Positions 13,451 to 25,971 of a stretch of 64,000 bases of DNA are shown here, piece after piece. The translations under genes were made by a program, and so were the position numbers. The DNA lies in assembly GCA_025991245.1 (NCBI GenBank), contig BQMJ01000040.1, forward strand, positions 1 to 64,000. Reading direction: 5' to 3'. How positions within the stretch are numbered: the first letter of the stretch is position 1; each line of letters begins with the position of its first letter. The notes under the pieces are model-generated. The model was not told the origin of the DNA and made no database searches. It worked only from the letters and a program-made list of their open reading frames with translations. Source of the stretch: Galdieria partita (lineage: Eukaryota; Rhodophyta; Bangiophyceae; Galdieriales; Galdieriaceae).

Positions 13451-16400
13451 GCATACTTTGACTACTTTATTTCAATTCTATTGTTTGTGACCAAAATTTT
13501 GATATTTTAAGTACTTCCAACTCTAGTTATAGGTGAGAAGTGTAGTTGCTCTTTGTATCCTCCTATAAACTTCCTAGAGAGCAACCATGTCAGATTGATT
13601 CTTCAGATAATTCTGCAAAGTAGTTACTGAAATACTCATTGGTTTGGCTACAGATTCAGGAATCGAATTTTGATACTACTTGTTAGAAAACTTGCATTTT
13701 TTCAGAATATTTAAGTTACCGCTACGATGCGGCATTTATAGTAAGTTCAAGTTTCATAATTCTAATAGCATTTTGTTGATGGATGATAGCGGTTCTAGTT
13801 AAATTAGGACAACTTTTGACCAATTGTCTTTTGATAAATCAATTGGAACTTTTTCTGTTTTCCTTAAAGTACTTGATGATAATGGCTTCTGCATTGCCAG
13901 CCCTGATTTGTCTTGGAAACATTTGCTGATTATTAGTGCACTTTGTTATATTCTTAAATCTTTTAGACATGATTTGAACAATTTGCTGGATTAGTTTTAT
14001 CCTAGATTTGAAAAGAGTTGTGTTTGGTAATATAGTCAATGAAAATACAATTTTAGTTCACCCACCTTGTTTTGCATATTGTACTGTTCGTACAGATCGA
14101 TATTTTGCATTTCTTTCTTTTTATGCTATTGTATTTTTTCTGTGAGTTTTCAAAAACACAAATTTTTTATTCTTTCTATGTTGTTGTCTATTTGAATCCT
14201 GGTTGACTCTATATGTTGTTCACATTATTTTGGTATGATATTGCAACTCGGTTACTACTCTCTTTATTCAAGGCTTTTCTATACCACTAGAAAATATTCC
14301 AATTCTACAAGTTATTCTGTCATCTTATTTCTCGTTTTCTTGTCTTCTTTCTTATATTAATAATAGTTTTGCGGAATATTTGATGGATTGGGCATTTTGT
14401 CTTGGTTGTTGCATTAAAATTTTTAATTCTTCACCTTTATTCCTGTATAATGATTGCAACAACAATTCTTCTTTTTTGTTCTCAAATGATCTTTTGGATT
14501 TATAATTACGCAAGTTTATATTCTTTCATAACATAGAAAATATACGAATTGATAATTATTGAAACTTTTTTCCTGAACCAAAGAGTTTTTTGATTCACAA
14601 CTTCTCAATGCAGTATGTGAGCTGGTTAAATCAAAAAGACAAGTCGACGATGGTTTGGAAGTCTTCGCGATTCATATAATTGAATATATAGTAGGCAAAA
14701 ATGTCTCCTAGGTAGTCTATGTGGAAATTATGTCCAAAGAAATGTCGCAAGTACAGGGAATAAGAGAAAGAAATAGGCTCCATTTCACCGTATTCATGAC
14801 TATCAACTATCGGCGTTTCTAACTATATTCAACAGCTTCCTGCTGTCATTGATACTTATTCCTCTCTCAGAAGTAACTTCAAGGAGGCAAAGACCTGTAG
14901 TATTGAATTGTATTATCCTATCTCGAACTTCAAACTAGGGCATAGTAGGAGTGCTAGCAGGGGTTTGAAGAGTTTCCAATCTTTTCTCGTAAAGAAGAAA
15001 TGGGTAGGAATGTAAAAGAATTGAGAACTCATCTAGATGAGAACCGGAAGTCTATTTAAGGAGGGAAAAGAGGCCTTCGAGGATTGCTTGATTGGAACAG
15101 ACGAAGTGATGGTGGCAGCTTTCAACCTTCCGTTGACCTACTTGACGAAATCACCAAAGTTGCGATACATGAGCCAGTTGACTTGGAATTAGATAAAGCT
15201 TTATGACTGCTTGAGTGCTTGACCTGTTGATATGTTTCCAAAGTATACAACAGATATTTTTCCAAGTTTGAGTTTCGGCGTTGCGTTTTAGAATATAAGT
15301 AGAGACTAGCCAACTTTGAGAGTTTCTGTGGGAGTGGGGTTTAACAGAACTATTTTAGATGCTTCTGTCTTTTTTATCAGCGACATTCTGAGGGAACTAG
15401 AATCGAGAGTGAGTCCAGGCACTAGCTTCATAACGTGTTCAAGTACTCTGGGTATGGTTGAAAAGTTTCTGACTGAGATGCTGCTTTCTTCCTTTTTTGC
15501 TTTTCTATGTTGGTTTTACTAGTGTAGGCAATTCTTTGTCTTGGGAAGCCACCCTTGACAACTCAAATTATGTTTCTCCACCTTTGGAGTGCTCTCGTGT
15601 TTCCAGGATCTTCCGTGATAGATTGTTGAGTTTTGTGAAACGTAGACTGTTTGAAACTTTGCGCTGTTTTAGATGCATAGGAGGAAGTGGCTCGAGGGTC
15701 TTTGTTTTTGACTGTTGTTGTCAAGGGACAAGCAAGGCAAGGTTCCTGCAATGATACTTACTATGTGAGTCATGACGCTATGCTATTATGGAAAGTTTTC
15801 ATATGTAGAACTCACAAAATAGAAAGAGTCAACAACTGATTCTTTATTTTCGCAAATGAATTATAAAAAATAGAATATGCGAAACTTGTTCTATGTACTC
15901 AAGCTGATTGAGAAACTTGACTGGATTCTTTATCAACATACTTGTAGGCTAAATACAAATTATGCATATGTCACTTCCAAAGTGTCCTTGATTCTGACTC
16001 TGTTGATATTCGAAATACGCGACCAGAGTGTATACACTCAATCTGCAAAAGTCTAAAAAGTATTTGACACTGGTAACACAAAATTCACAGTCCTTCAAGT
16101 TGCAAATAGCTCAGCTATCATTTATCAGCGCAAGTATTCACTCTACTTGACGAAATTTCTCTATGACAACTTGGTGACTACACACCAACTCGTTCCAAGT
16201 TGTGGGAAACACGCCTTTCTTCTTGAAAGTGGCAGAAAATACTTTCTTGAAATGATTCCTATCAAATAGAGCTCAATGTTCTCCAAATCAACTTGAAACC
16301 AGTAAGTCTCCAAGGTAAGTAACAAAGGTCAGTCCATCCAACTACACTCACACGCCCTTCCAAAAAATGCCCATGTAGAAAGGTGATTTGAGCAACTCGT

Positions 16401-17985
16401 TTGTGTTCTCAACAGCTTCTTTGTGAGGCTGCTGAACCTCGTTATCTTGAGATGAAAGGACTACAAAAGAGGAATAAACAAAAGATTTCCGAATTGCAAC
16501 TAGTAATCAGTTAAAACCCATTAGCAGTTAAATTGTCCGTTGTAGTTGCTGACTGTGAAACTACAAAGCCATCATCACCCATTCATAGGACCCTCAAGTG
16601 TGTGCAATCCTTACTCAATATTTCTGTATACAAGAGTTGAAACTAGGGAAAGAGTGGAATAATTTGGAGTGCCGTGTGCTGAAAGGCTTTTCAAAGTGGG
16701 AAAAGTGACGCTGGCAGATCCCAGTTAGGGATAGAGTGCAGCTTGCAGTGCAACTTTTGAAAACAGGGCATCTTTCTCAACCCGATTTCTGTCTTTTAAC
16801 AACAAAAGCGAAACGATATGAGCTGTCACAAGTCGATTGTACACTGATTGTTAAAGTGCTGTATGTAAAAGAGCGGATAGAGGTTTACTTTTGTAGAATT
16901 ACAATAGTCACTCTTTTACTTTATCAAACATGGTCTACGAATTTCTAAAAATCCTTTGAGTCTTGCTTTTAAACTGGAAAATGCTGTGAGCTTTCTATTC
17001 ATTTACACTCAACAACCAAGCAACAAGAATGGTTCGATGATTGTTGTATGGGAAATGGGCGAAGATTTGCCACATTTGAATTTCGCACTGTAGTTGAGGC
17101 GGGATGCTCCTCTCTCCTTCCTGGTTGGATAAGAGACTGTAAATGGTCATAAACTGACAAATAAAGGAACTTGTTGTTTGAAGAAGACAAGAATCAACTC
17201 AGAATGTACTTCGAGTGCTACAAAGGAGGATTCGCGACAGCAATTCACAAGACTTGACTTTGTAGTATGAAAAACCAAGTTACACGACAAGACTGTATAG
17301 GGACACGGGTTCAGACTTAAAAATAATTGGGACCTTTTTATGCAGACGTTTTCCACAGTAGTCTACGTAGTAAAACGCCTTTAAACTTACCAGAAAATAA
17401 AGAGCAACAGTTTTCAACAAGGATCCAGGTTGAGGTACGTACAACATGAACTTGGACTAAAGACAAGTATTTTTCAAGCTTTATGGAACTCAAGTTTCAA
17501 GTCTTTGGTAGTTACGACCAATACTAGCAGGGCTTTGGTGGCAAAGTTTGGTCTTGAAAAGTTTCTCGTTCGAACCCACTGTTTGACGCTTTAGGCATCT
17601 TTGTCTAAACTTATCGTTTTGCTTTGAGGCAGTATCATTGCATTGAAACGGAATTATTTTACTTTGTTCACTTAATCTTGAATCTTTACACATCACAATG
17701 CTACTCTCCAACAAAATGAATTGAGTAAATACGTAGCTCCTTCTTTGCTTCTATGCTTGAATTGTTCTTGTGATTCAAAACCCATCTGTCTATGGTTACA
17801 ATTCCACTATATTTGTATCCATCTGGGAAATTATGTCGGACGAATTTGAGTCGAAACCCAATTCTTCTCTATAAGGATGCTTCGAATCCATTTTACACAG
17901 AAGAACTTTTAAAATTGTCGATTGCCAAATTCATTCAAGTTGAATCATTTCTGTAAGTTCCAAGTATACTATATTATTTCCCGTT
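13451..17985. other. Gene desert inside the subtelomere
   Basis: Unassigned AT-rich DNA. The strong T-skew of the array fades after about 14.6 kb and the sequence becomes more mixed. Reading frames are short, overlap on both strands, and match no family I recognise. A 'gttcgaaccc' resembling a tRNA T-loop at about 17,565 has no accompanying cloverleaf. Confidence 0.6.
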
Positions 17986-18345
17986 GATGGACATTAAAAC
18001 GGCTATGATGAAGATAATGATAGCTATTACACTGGTAGTCTTCTTGAATTCCTTAAAAAATGAACTTTGAGTTTTGGTTGAAAATTTTTAAGCCTCATGT
18101 TATCTATGCTCAAAAGGTTCAACTTAGAATCACTTGGTCGGCTTCACAATGTGTACTCTTACGACATAACTTTCTTGTTCAATTTTTATTTTTTAAGAAT
18201 AATTGAATTGAGATATTCTTCGTCAGATGGGCTTTTTTGTTCATATATTAGAAAGCAGTTGATTTTTTGTTCCTGTTTTTCTATTACTACTGTCTTTCTT
18301 CCTTCTGTGTTTAGACATAAAGTTGGACTATAGTTTGAATCCAAT
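17986..18345. repeat. Stray partial copy of the subtelomeric repeat
   Basis: This stretch aligns by eye with about 5,700-5,960 and 10,480-10,740. The three share, in the same order, a 'caa.ttgaatca.ttggt.ggctt' core, then 'tgctcaa.t..tattttataagaat.a.tgaat', then 'ttagaaag..ttga' and 'ctttcttccttctgtgttt'. It is more diverged than the copies inside the array and lies about 4.5 kb beyond its edge, so it is probably an older, separated fragment. Confidence 0.6.
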
Positions 18346-20406
18346 TGTTACTTAGTGGCTTTTCCTTGTATAGTATGATGATCTCTATTGTGCAATCTCT
18401 TGGCCATTTTTGTGTTGTTACTTTTTGCAACTTTTTACTATTCGAGGAATAAAAATGAATCTATTCTCTTTCTGTTCCATACTCTCTTACATACTGCCAA
18501 ATCTTCAAATTTTTACCGGAAAGAGTCTTAAGACGAGAAGAGTTTCACTGACACGTGAGGTAGAATGAAAAGATAATGGTTCATTGATTGTCTCTTGAGT
18601 ATACAAGGTTCTTAAAACCAATAACTTTCTTTATAATTCTTGATCTTTCAAACAAAATTTATCAATCAACAGAATAATCAAGTAAATTCTTTTTGAGTAG
18701 CAACTAATTGAATGAGTCATCTTTCCTTTATCATGTTCATTTCCTTGCAAACAATCTATACATATCTTAAATATCGATAAAAGAACTCAAATGAAAAGTT
18801 GGAGCAAGTGTAATTTACCACATTCAATGAATCGTGTTTGAAATTCGGATTCAAACTATTTCCCAAAGGAGCCTTACAATATGGGTATGACCTCTAAATT
18901 TGATATATACTTGGACAATCTTTTTTATTTCATCTCATTCATTGAAACCTTTACTAGACAACTTGTTTCGAATACAACTTCTTTCAAGATCTCTGCACTT
19001 TGTCAATTCAACATACGCTAGTCGACCTTATCATAGTGTTCAAGGTTTGTTCTCGTAGCGAATACTTCTTCCTTTGCTTTGGTCTTGAAAATACTTTGTA
19101 TATTTATCAAACGATCTATTTAGTTTGCTTTATGTTTTAGCTAATTTCAATGAGATAAATCTTTCGATAAATAAGTATTTACAATTATCTCAGGTCAAAA
19201 GGAGTCGACAATGTAACTATTCCAGAAATATCCTCTTCAACACTATTCTTATCTGTAGAACAAAGAATGCCCAAAGCTATGGTAATTCTTTCCAAAAAGC
19301 TCCCACTTTCCATTCGTAGCACATCCTCTCGCTTGACAAAGCTTTTCCAGAAATTCGTTTCTTCTTTCCAATTCTGGCTTTGAATTGACCAAAGATGAAC
19401 TCTTAGTGCTATCCTCAGGTAAAGGCAATAAGGAAACAAGCAAAACTGGCACAAAGACTTTTTCTACAATCAAGTTGAGTCCAAGTGTGCTTTTTGCAGA
19501 GCAAAAATAGCTTTTGAATTTCGCAGCCCAGTTATCAAGGGGTCTCTTCTCTCCATTTGGAAATCAGACCATTACTAGACACAAAATGACGAATAAGAAA
19601 CCGGCAGGGTGTTCTATCAACACAGAATCAATTTCCAATATAGGTAAAGACCTCGATGACTGAAGTAAAAACGAGGATTCTCAACAGTATTACAAGACAT
19701 CAACAAGTGGCAAGTATTCAAACTCAAAGACAAGTAGGAGCCTCATTACCTAGGCGATTTTTCACGATATTACAGATATTATATACCTTCCTACAGACCA
19801 AAACATAAGGATCAACAGTTCTCAAAGTGGCTCTGAGCTGCAAAGTACATAGATTGGGACCGAAAGGGTACCTTTATATGCCACATAAACCGCAAGGTTA
19901 AAGCCCATTCATTGAAGGCTAAGACCAAACGAATAAACGGTTTCAAGAATACTCAAAAAGAATCAAGCACTTCTATATTCAATTTTCAAAAGATTTCTTG
20001 TCAAAATTCGAACAAGAAAAATTCTGTAAAAAAACTGTACTTTAAAAAGGGGTATCAGTAAAGTTACTTAGCCATGAGTTCCGCAACCACAATAACGAAA
20101 TGATTGCGATAAGCCAGTACGGATGCGTTGTTATCTTTGGAAGTTACAAACCATATAGTTTCTTAGAGAAAGGTTAGCCAAGTTTTTTAGAAAGCTTAAT
20201 TGACAAAGAGCTTAAGCCCAACAGTGCTGAATAAAACTGAAAAGTGAAAACTAAATATATTTCATAAAATAAAACATATACGTGATAGTTTATGATTCTT
20301 CCAATACCAAAGTAAGTTTATTTTTAGTGCTATTTATCCTTTTATAATCGAGAAATTCTTTGAAGCACCAACGGCCACATATATTACCGATTTTGTTTTG
20401 GCGACG
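18346..20406. other. Intergenic DNA before the first intact gene
   Basis: No gene is supported. Frames such as the two overlapping ones at 19,185-19,473 on the minus strand lack recognisable motifs and good splice signals. The last ~130 bp before the next start codon are AT-rich and probably hold its promoter, but no specific element can be named. Confidence 0.5.
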
Positions 20407-23055
20407 ATGACGAGTTTGGGTGGAAGGAATCGTGCTCGCTATTCAGGGATAGAATATCCTCTTGTCAACCGAGAATCAGCGATATTACAAGTTCTGAAAG
20501 CTTTTGAATCTTCCTTTGTTTTCGTTGAAAAAGGTATACCTCAAACTCCTCGACCTCATGTGTGCTATGCTCCCCAAATGTATGGGAGTGGCAAAAGCGC
20601 ATTTGGGGAGAACTTCCGAAGGTTCCTTTCCATCAACAAAGAACGTATTTTGCGTTATGTAGATACTAGGAAGAATTTTCCTGGCTTTGCAAAGGGAGAA
20701 AATGTAGGAGAAAGAGCTCTAGACGCTCTGTTAAACGAGACTTTATATGTTGTGTTGAGTCTTCTCGATGTGCCGAAAGGAACATGTTTTGAAGATACGC
20801 TTTTGGAGTGGATAAGCGAGAAAGCTCTTTCCCAGTTTCCAAACGGTGCAGATCTACTTTCTCAAGTTCTCTCCTGTATTGGTAATCCAGAAAAATGGTT
20901 TCAGAAACTCTTGCAAGTAACCAAGAAACGTTATTTATATTTGTTTATTGATGAAATTGGAGCTTTAGAAGGCGACAAATTCAAAATGTTTCAGGATTTG
21001 ATGGTTACACAAGGGGCAAGTCGAGTGCACAACGTGTATCGTGCCTTCTTTAGAGTTTTATCAGTTGTCGTAAGTAAACCTTTTGTCATTTGTATTGTTG
21101 CGGGGAGGTCGGATTGTATAATTAGTAGAGAAGAGGATGCAATGCCTTCCCGAATAACGTTAAATTTTCTTCGGTTGGATCCTTTTTCAGAAGCAACTGT
21201 CAAATACTTTATACAAAATACCACTTATGACGATGAACGTATTCTAAAAGTATTATTTCCTAGTCATCCTGAGGGACATGATTGGTTCTTCAAACAAGTA
21301 TATGATTATACAGGTGGTGTTCCTTACTATGTTGTTCATGTTTTAAATGAATTGGGAAGTATATGTGAACGTTGGAATAGTTTATGTGATCTTTCAGAGG
21401 ATGAAATGAAAGAGGAAATGGAGAAAATTGCTCCGACTACTTCTCTCGTAGTAACTCTTTCTCGTATGACACCCGAATCAATGATTGTTTTTTCTTCTAT
21501 GCTTCTTGCGAGTATTTTAGAATTTCGTATTCCAAAGAGAGAGACTCTATTTGGTGGTTTAGGAACAGGAAGCCATTCTGAATATGTTTTGGATATTGCC
21601 AATCATTTTGGTTTTTATTATGTGAGTTGCTCGAGAAATGAACAAGACGAAGCAAGCAGGACACCCGTTGAAGACAGCGATGAAACATATTTCAAGTTGG
21701 TTTTTCCAAAGATTGTACTAAAGCATATTCAATCGCGATATTGGAATATTCCTCCTCTTCGTTTTGTTTGTAGTTTATTTTCATCGATCAGTCGATTTGA
21801 TTCACCTTCGAGTCGTGGTTTCAAATTTGAAATTATATTTACTCTTATTCTTTATGTTCGATGGTGTTTCTGTTCCAAACTTGGAGAATTGAGTATATTT
21901 CGACATAGTTTTGTCGAACATATATCAATAGAATCTACTCAAACCATTGGCAGCTTAAAAGTGGATCCCATTCCCAATTATGTTCCAGCATTTAGTTCGA
22001 CAGTGAGTAGAACCCATAGTGCTAACGAAGCAACTTACAATGTCACTGCTTGGAAACCATTTTTTGAAAAGTATTTAACAAAAGATGGAATATTTGTTCC
22101 CATTCGACAAAACTCCAATGGACCTGATGTTCTTATTCGAGTCACAGATATGAAAGACAATTCTTTCCTTGCTATTCAAGGTGAATCTTCTTCAGAGCAA
22201 ACACCTATGGAGACTGAAACCACCAAGAAGAGAGTATATTTGATAGGTATTGCATTGAAATGTTTTCAGTTGTCAAGTTCTGGTGTTGGACGTTCAATGA
22301 TTAAGGCAGAAGTTGCTAAATTTTTACATCCAGTGGCGTCACAGCTTGAATTGGAACAGAATAATTTAAGAGCCATTCAGTTGATTGTAAGCGACAAGTA
22401 TACTGAAGAAGTTTCCAGACAATTTAGGAATAATCAGAATTGGATATTGAATAGTGGAGTTTATTATGAAGACAACACTAATAATATTGTTTACAGTTCT
22501 ATCACCTCTGAGATACAACCACAGAATATACGAAAAGAGTGGTTATGCATACCTCCTCATTGTCAAGTTGTAGTATGTTCAACTACATCTTTGCAAACCT
22601 TTCTAGGTCGCAAGGCTAGCGAAGAACTTGAAAGAGTGTTTGCAGACAATCCTGGATGGTTGGAACAACTGAAACCACTTTATGATTTGTTGAGCAATTC
22701 TTTTGTAGATTTGTTAAGGCGTATTCCACGTGAAGAAACTGAAAGGAATAGTGGAAGGATGGAAAGAAGAAGTACTCGTCCAAGTATGGATATGGATGTA
22801 ATGCAAGTGGAAGATACGAGAGAAGAAAATGTTGCTGCATCAAGTTCTATGAGTTCTTCATTTGATTGGAATACTTTTCTTCTTCATCAGGTGGGACTTG
22901 ATGAGAATCGAGTCCACACATATATTTCGAAGCTTCCGCGTCTTCCGGTATCCGTTCTAAAATATATCACCTTTCAAGATTTAAAGCAGATTGGAATCAA
23001 TGACGAAGATATTGTGAAAATTTTGTTCAGATTGCCAGGAGTTTCAACAAAGTAA
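20407..23055 (+). CDS. P-loop NTPase with nuclease-fold-like and SAM-like domains
   Basis: Intronless, 882 residues from the first ATG. Residues about 17-30 hold the 'YPLVNRE' entry typical of AAA/STAND-type NTPases. Walker A is YGSGKSAF (about 59-66), Walker B YLYLFIDEIG (about 176-185), a sensor-like IVAGRSD follows near 230, and YTGGVPYYVVHVL (about 301-313) resembles the lid motif of archaeal-type ATPases. Residues about 467-640 look like a degraded PD-(D/E)xK nuclease fold: RGFKFEII, then GPDVLIRV with D near 574, then GIALKC with K near 618. The acidic residue two before that lysine is alanine, so catalysis is doubtful. After a Ser/acidic linker, about 822-878 resembles a SAM domain. 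This order recalls Crinkler/RHS-type NTPase-nuclease proteins; Galdieria is also known for many transferred archaeal-type ATPases. Lack of introns and subtelomeric position fit a laterally acquired, variable family. Function unproven. Confidence 0.8.
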   Translation: MTSLGGRNRARYSGIEYPLVNRESAILQVLKAFESSFVFVEKGIPQTPRPHVCYAPQMYGSGKSAFGENFRRFLSINKERILRYVDTRKNFPGFAKGENVGERALDALLNETLYVVLSLLDVPKGTCFEDTLLEWISEKALSQFPNGADLLSQVLSCIGNPEKWFQKLLQVTKKRYLYLFIDEIGALEGDKFKMFQDLMVTQGASRVHNVYRAFFRVLSVVVSKPFVICIVAGRSDCIISREEDAMPSRITLNFLRLDPFSEATVKYFIQNTTYDDERILKVLFPSHPEGHDWFFKQVYDYTGGVPYYVVHVLNELGSICERWNSLCDLSEDEMKEEMEKIAPTTSLVVTLSRMTPESMIVFSSMLLASILEFRIPKRETLFGGLGTGSHSEYVLDIANHFGFYYVSCSRNEQDEASRTPVEDSDETYFKLVFPKIVLKHIQSRYWNIPPLRFVCSLFSSISRFDSPSSRGFKFEIIFTLILYVRWCFCSKLGELSIFRHSFVEHISIESTQTIGSLKVDPIPNYVPAFSSTVSRTHSANEATYNVTAWKPFFEKYLTKDGIFVPIRQNSNGPDVLIRVTDMKDNSFLAIQGESSSEQTPMETETTKKRVYLIGIALKCFQLSSSGVGRSMIKAEVAKFLHPVASQLELEQNNLRAIQLIVSDKYTEEVSRQFRNNQNWILNSGVYYEDNTNNIVYSSITSEIQPQNIRKEWLCIPPHCQVVVCSTTSLQTFLGRKASEELERVFADNPGWLEQLKPLYDLLSNSFVDLLRRIPREETERNSGRMERRSTRPSMDMDVMQVEDTREENVAASSSMSSSFDWNTFLLHQVGLDENRVHTYISKLPRLPVSVLKYITFQDLKQIGINDEDIVKILFRLPGVSTK

Positions 23056-25971
23056 ATTTCTTGCGTATTCGTTAGCCAATTTGAATCTTTGTTATATTTG
23101 TGAGTATAAAGCGTATTGTATATTGTACTCTCTCCCACTTTTAGAACAAAAACTATTTTGTTAAAGAGCACTGGCTAAAAGCGAAGTTTTGTACATACTC
23201 GTAACCAAAGCTATTCGATAGATGAACCATAACGACTATTTTAAAGTAGGGTAGTTTGGAAAACTGGGTTGCCTTGTGTTTCTAAAGCTGCAACTCACTT
23301 TTGAAGTGTTGTACTCAAGTGGTTTTTTCGAAACTTTTGCTGTCGTGGGAGTACTAGAGCAGCGAAATAAAAGCTTCTAGTTTGAACATCAGGAGAGCTA
23401 AAAGAGACGAAATTTGTTTCATAAAACTCAAAATCATAGAATTGAAATAATTCAGCTACTTCAGGAACTGCTTTAGTCTCTCAAGACAGTTTGACAGTGT
23501 TGAGAACAACTGATACATTCTCACAAGTCTTCACAGAGGCTGCTTACGAGTTTGTTTTCTATGTTGCAATAATAGTATTTGAAAACACCAACTCGTATAG
23601 CTTCTCAATATTGAATTGCTGTGAAGCACAATCCAATAACAACAATGCTTGCACCGCTGTTTCATATTTATATGTTGGAAATGACTCGCTCCAAGAAAGA
23701 TACTTTACAGAACACACATGTAGCACAAAAAAGCATAGAGAAAATAGAAGAAAAGATACTTAAATTTAATACTTTGAAACACTACTCAAGTAATCTTAAA
23801 ATAAGATGAAATTATCATACAACTGTAGCATCGACATTTCAACAAGGTATTTTCCCTCAAATGATGATTTTCATCTTTTGAAGATAGAAAATTCAACGAA
23901 GACTCAGTTTTGGAGTTTGTGAAAGTTGAAGTTAGTTTCACAGAGCCAATCAAATAGCCATTGGAAGATAGTTATAGGAACAATGTCAACGTTAAATGTC
24001 GCCGTTAGAGAATCTTTGTCAGTCGCTAAGGTCTTATAAGCAAGTAGTTGAGTTTTGAAAACACTCTGTTACACAAGTTGCTCGATAGCTATTTTTGCCT
24101 TTTTTATGTTGGATACTTGGAGATTTTTAGCTGTAATGTTCTGTTTGGAACTGCTTCTTTGTCTCTCAACTCTTCTTTGTAAACTTTTCTTATCTTAAAA
24201 AATACTTACAGTTTATGTACAACTATTTTCGTGCATTTGTGCGAACCATTTGAAAAAATTGGATTGAATTCTTAAATTCGAAACACACTTTCTAGTTGTA
24301 ACTAGTTGTTTTCCTGGTTTTCCTTTCTAGTTTCAATAATGTCCCTTGCAATGAAGGTTAGTAGTTACATCCTTACATGAACAAGTACACAACTTACCCT
24401 TTGGTATTTTTTTAATGCCAAAATTTTTTCACATATTCATAAACAAGATTTGCAATTTGGCTTTTCATCAACTAGTAACAAAAATTTGAATTTGACATTG
24501 CAAAGTAATTTTGATATTTAGTCGAAATTCCTAGGAAAGATTTTACGAATTTGTGTAATTTATCCCGAGTTTTTCGTGTCAAGAACTTCTTGTTGAAATC
24601 CTTTGTAGTCAATGTGCTTAGACTGTCTTCAAACAAGATAGAGGTTGGTATGAATACGGAATAGAGTCCAATTCTCTTCATAATCATAGATTCGTGTTCA
24701 AAGGAGGTACTGTTACTTCATGGAAACAAAGAAGATGTTCATACCAGCATTGTCCCTTTCTAATATATTTAGACTGCAGAGTTGTACGTAAAGAAAGAAC
24801 AAATAGATAGGAGCATATGCAAAAGATCGACAACCCCTATTTTGTAGATCTACAGGAGAGCCTTCATGAGTTCCCTTTGGAGCAGCGAAGACAAACTAGA
24901 TGATTTCATCTCAAGGGATAAAACCACTATTTGTTTGAAATATGTATTAAAAAGTAACAAACTTTACAGCAAGTCGAGACAATTCCCTGTACATTCTTCA
25001 CCACTTAAAATTTCAATGTATCTAAGACAATGTTATTCACCATAACTTGGAAGTGAATATTCAAGTGGGTGATGCTGTCTACTAGCTCAAACAACCCACA
25101 TGGAGCCTATAAAGATTGCAGAGAGAAAAATGGTATTCAAGAATCATATCATAACAAGGCAACATTACCACTGGAAGATTCAATACTCTACTATGATAGC
25201 TCAAAAAATGGCACAATGCATGAAGAGGCCACGCTGAAGCTCTAGCGACGCTCTAAAGGAAAATTTCATTATGTTCATTCATAATGAGCAAATTTGAAGA
25301 TTTTACAACAATTTGAACAGCTCCTGATAATCTTTACCAAAATCAGTCATTTCCCAACTCCACCGACTTCAACAAAGTATGCCCTGAATATTGACATCTT
25401 CAACAAGCTCTTTGAAGGGACATTTCCGACTAGAATTTTCCAATCCTAGCACTTTTGTCTGAAGACGTTTAACAGAAAAAGCTTTTGTTCCTCCAAAGTA
25501 CTGAACAAATCATTCCAAGTCCAAAAGTGGCAGGCAAATTGAGTACGACACTGTTTCCTACACGTCCTAAAATTGGAAGGACTCAAGTCGTCTTTTACAG
25601 CTTCGTTCCAAGTCTCGAAATTTCTTGGGGGTAAAATTCCAGAGCCGAAATTGGACTCCGAACTTTCGGTTTCCACAATTCAGAAACTTCTGAATCAAAA
25701 TTGATAGAGACGCCATCATAAATCAAAGAATATTCCATAAGCAATTGATTGACAAAACCCAGCGACATCTATAACACTTGCAACTTTAAACAAGTCTTGT
25801 GGTGCCACAGTATTTTCCTCTCAAAAGCCCTTAGGAGTTGATGTTTGTGAATTCCGACGTCTTCCGGAGGAAATAAACTGATGGGACTGTATTGGATCTT
25901 GTTTTCAAATGTTGCAGATACTAGATCCTTCCTCAAGCATCTCAATGCGGGAGTGTCAAACGTAAATTGTA
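23056..25971. other. Relic zone without intact genes
   Basis: No intact gene is seen over about 2.9 kb. Some stretches are protein-like: a + strand open run near 25,080-25,240 and a minus-strand frame at 24,472-24,687 starting at a true ATG. Neither has a recognisable domain or clear splice signals. They may be decayed exons, possibly of the GRIP-like gene whose tail follows at 25,972. Confidence 0.45.

Noticed and set aside
17555-17590. 'gttcgaaccc', a good match to a tRNA B-box.
   Set aside because: No A-box, anticodon arm or acceptor stem around it on either strand.
20407-23055. The NTPase as a transposon or virus-derived helicase/terminase.
   Set aside because: No transposase, integrase or capsid motifs, no terminal repeats around it, and the C-terminal SAM-like domain does not fit such proteins.
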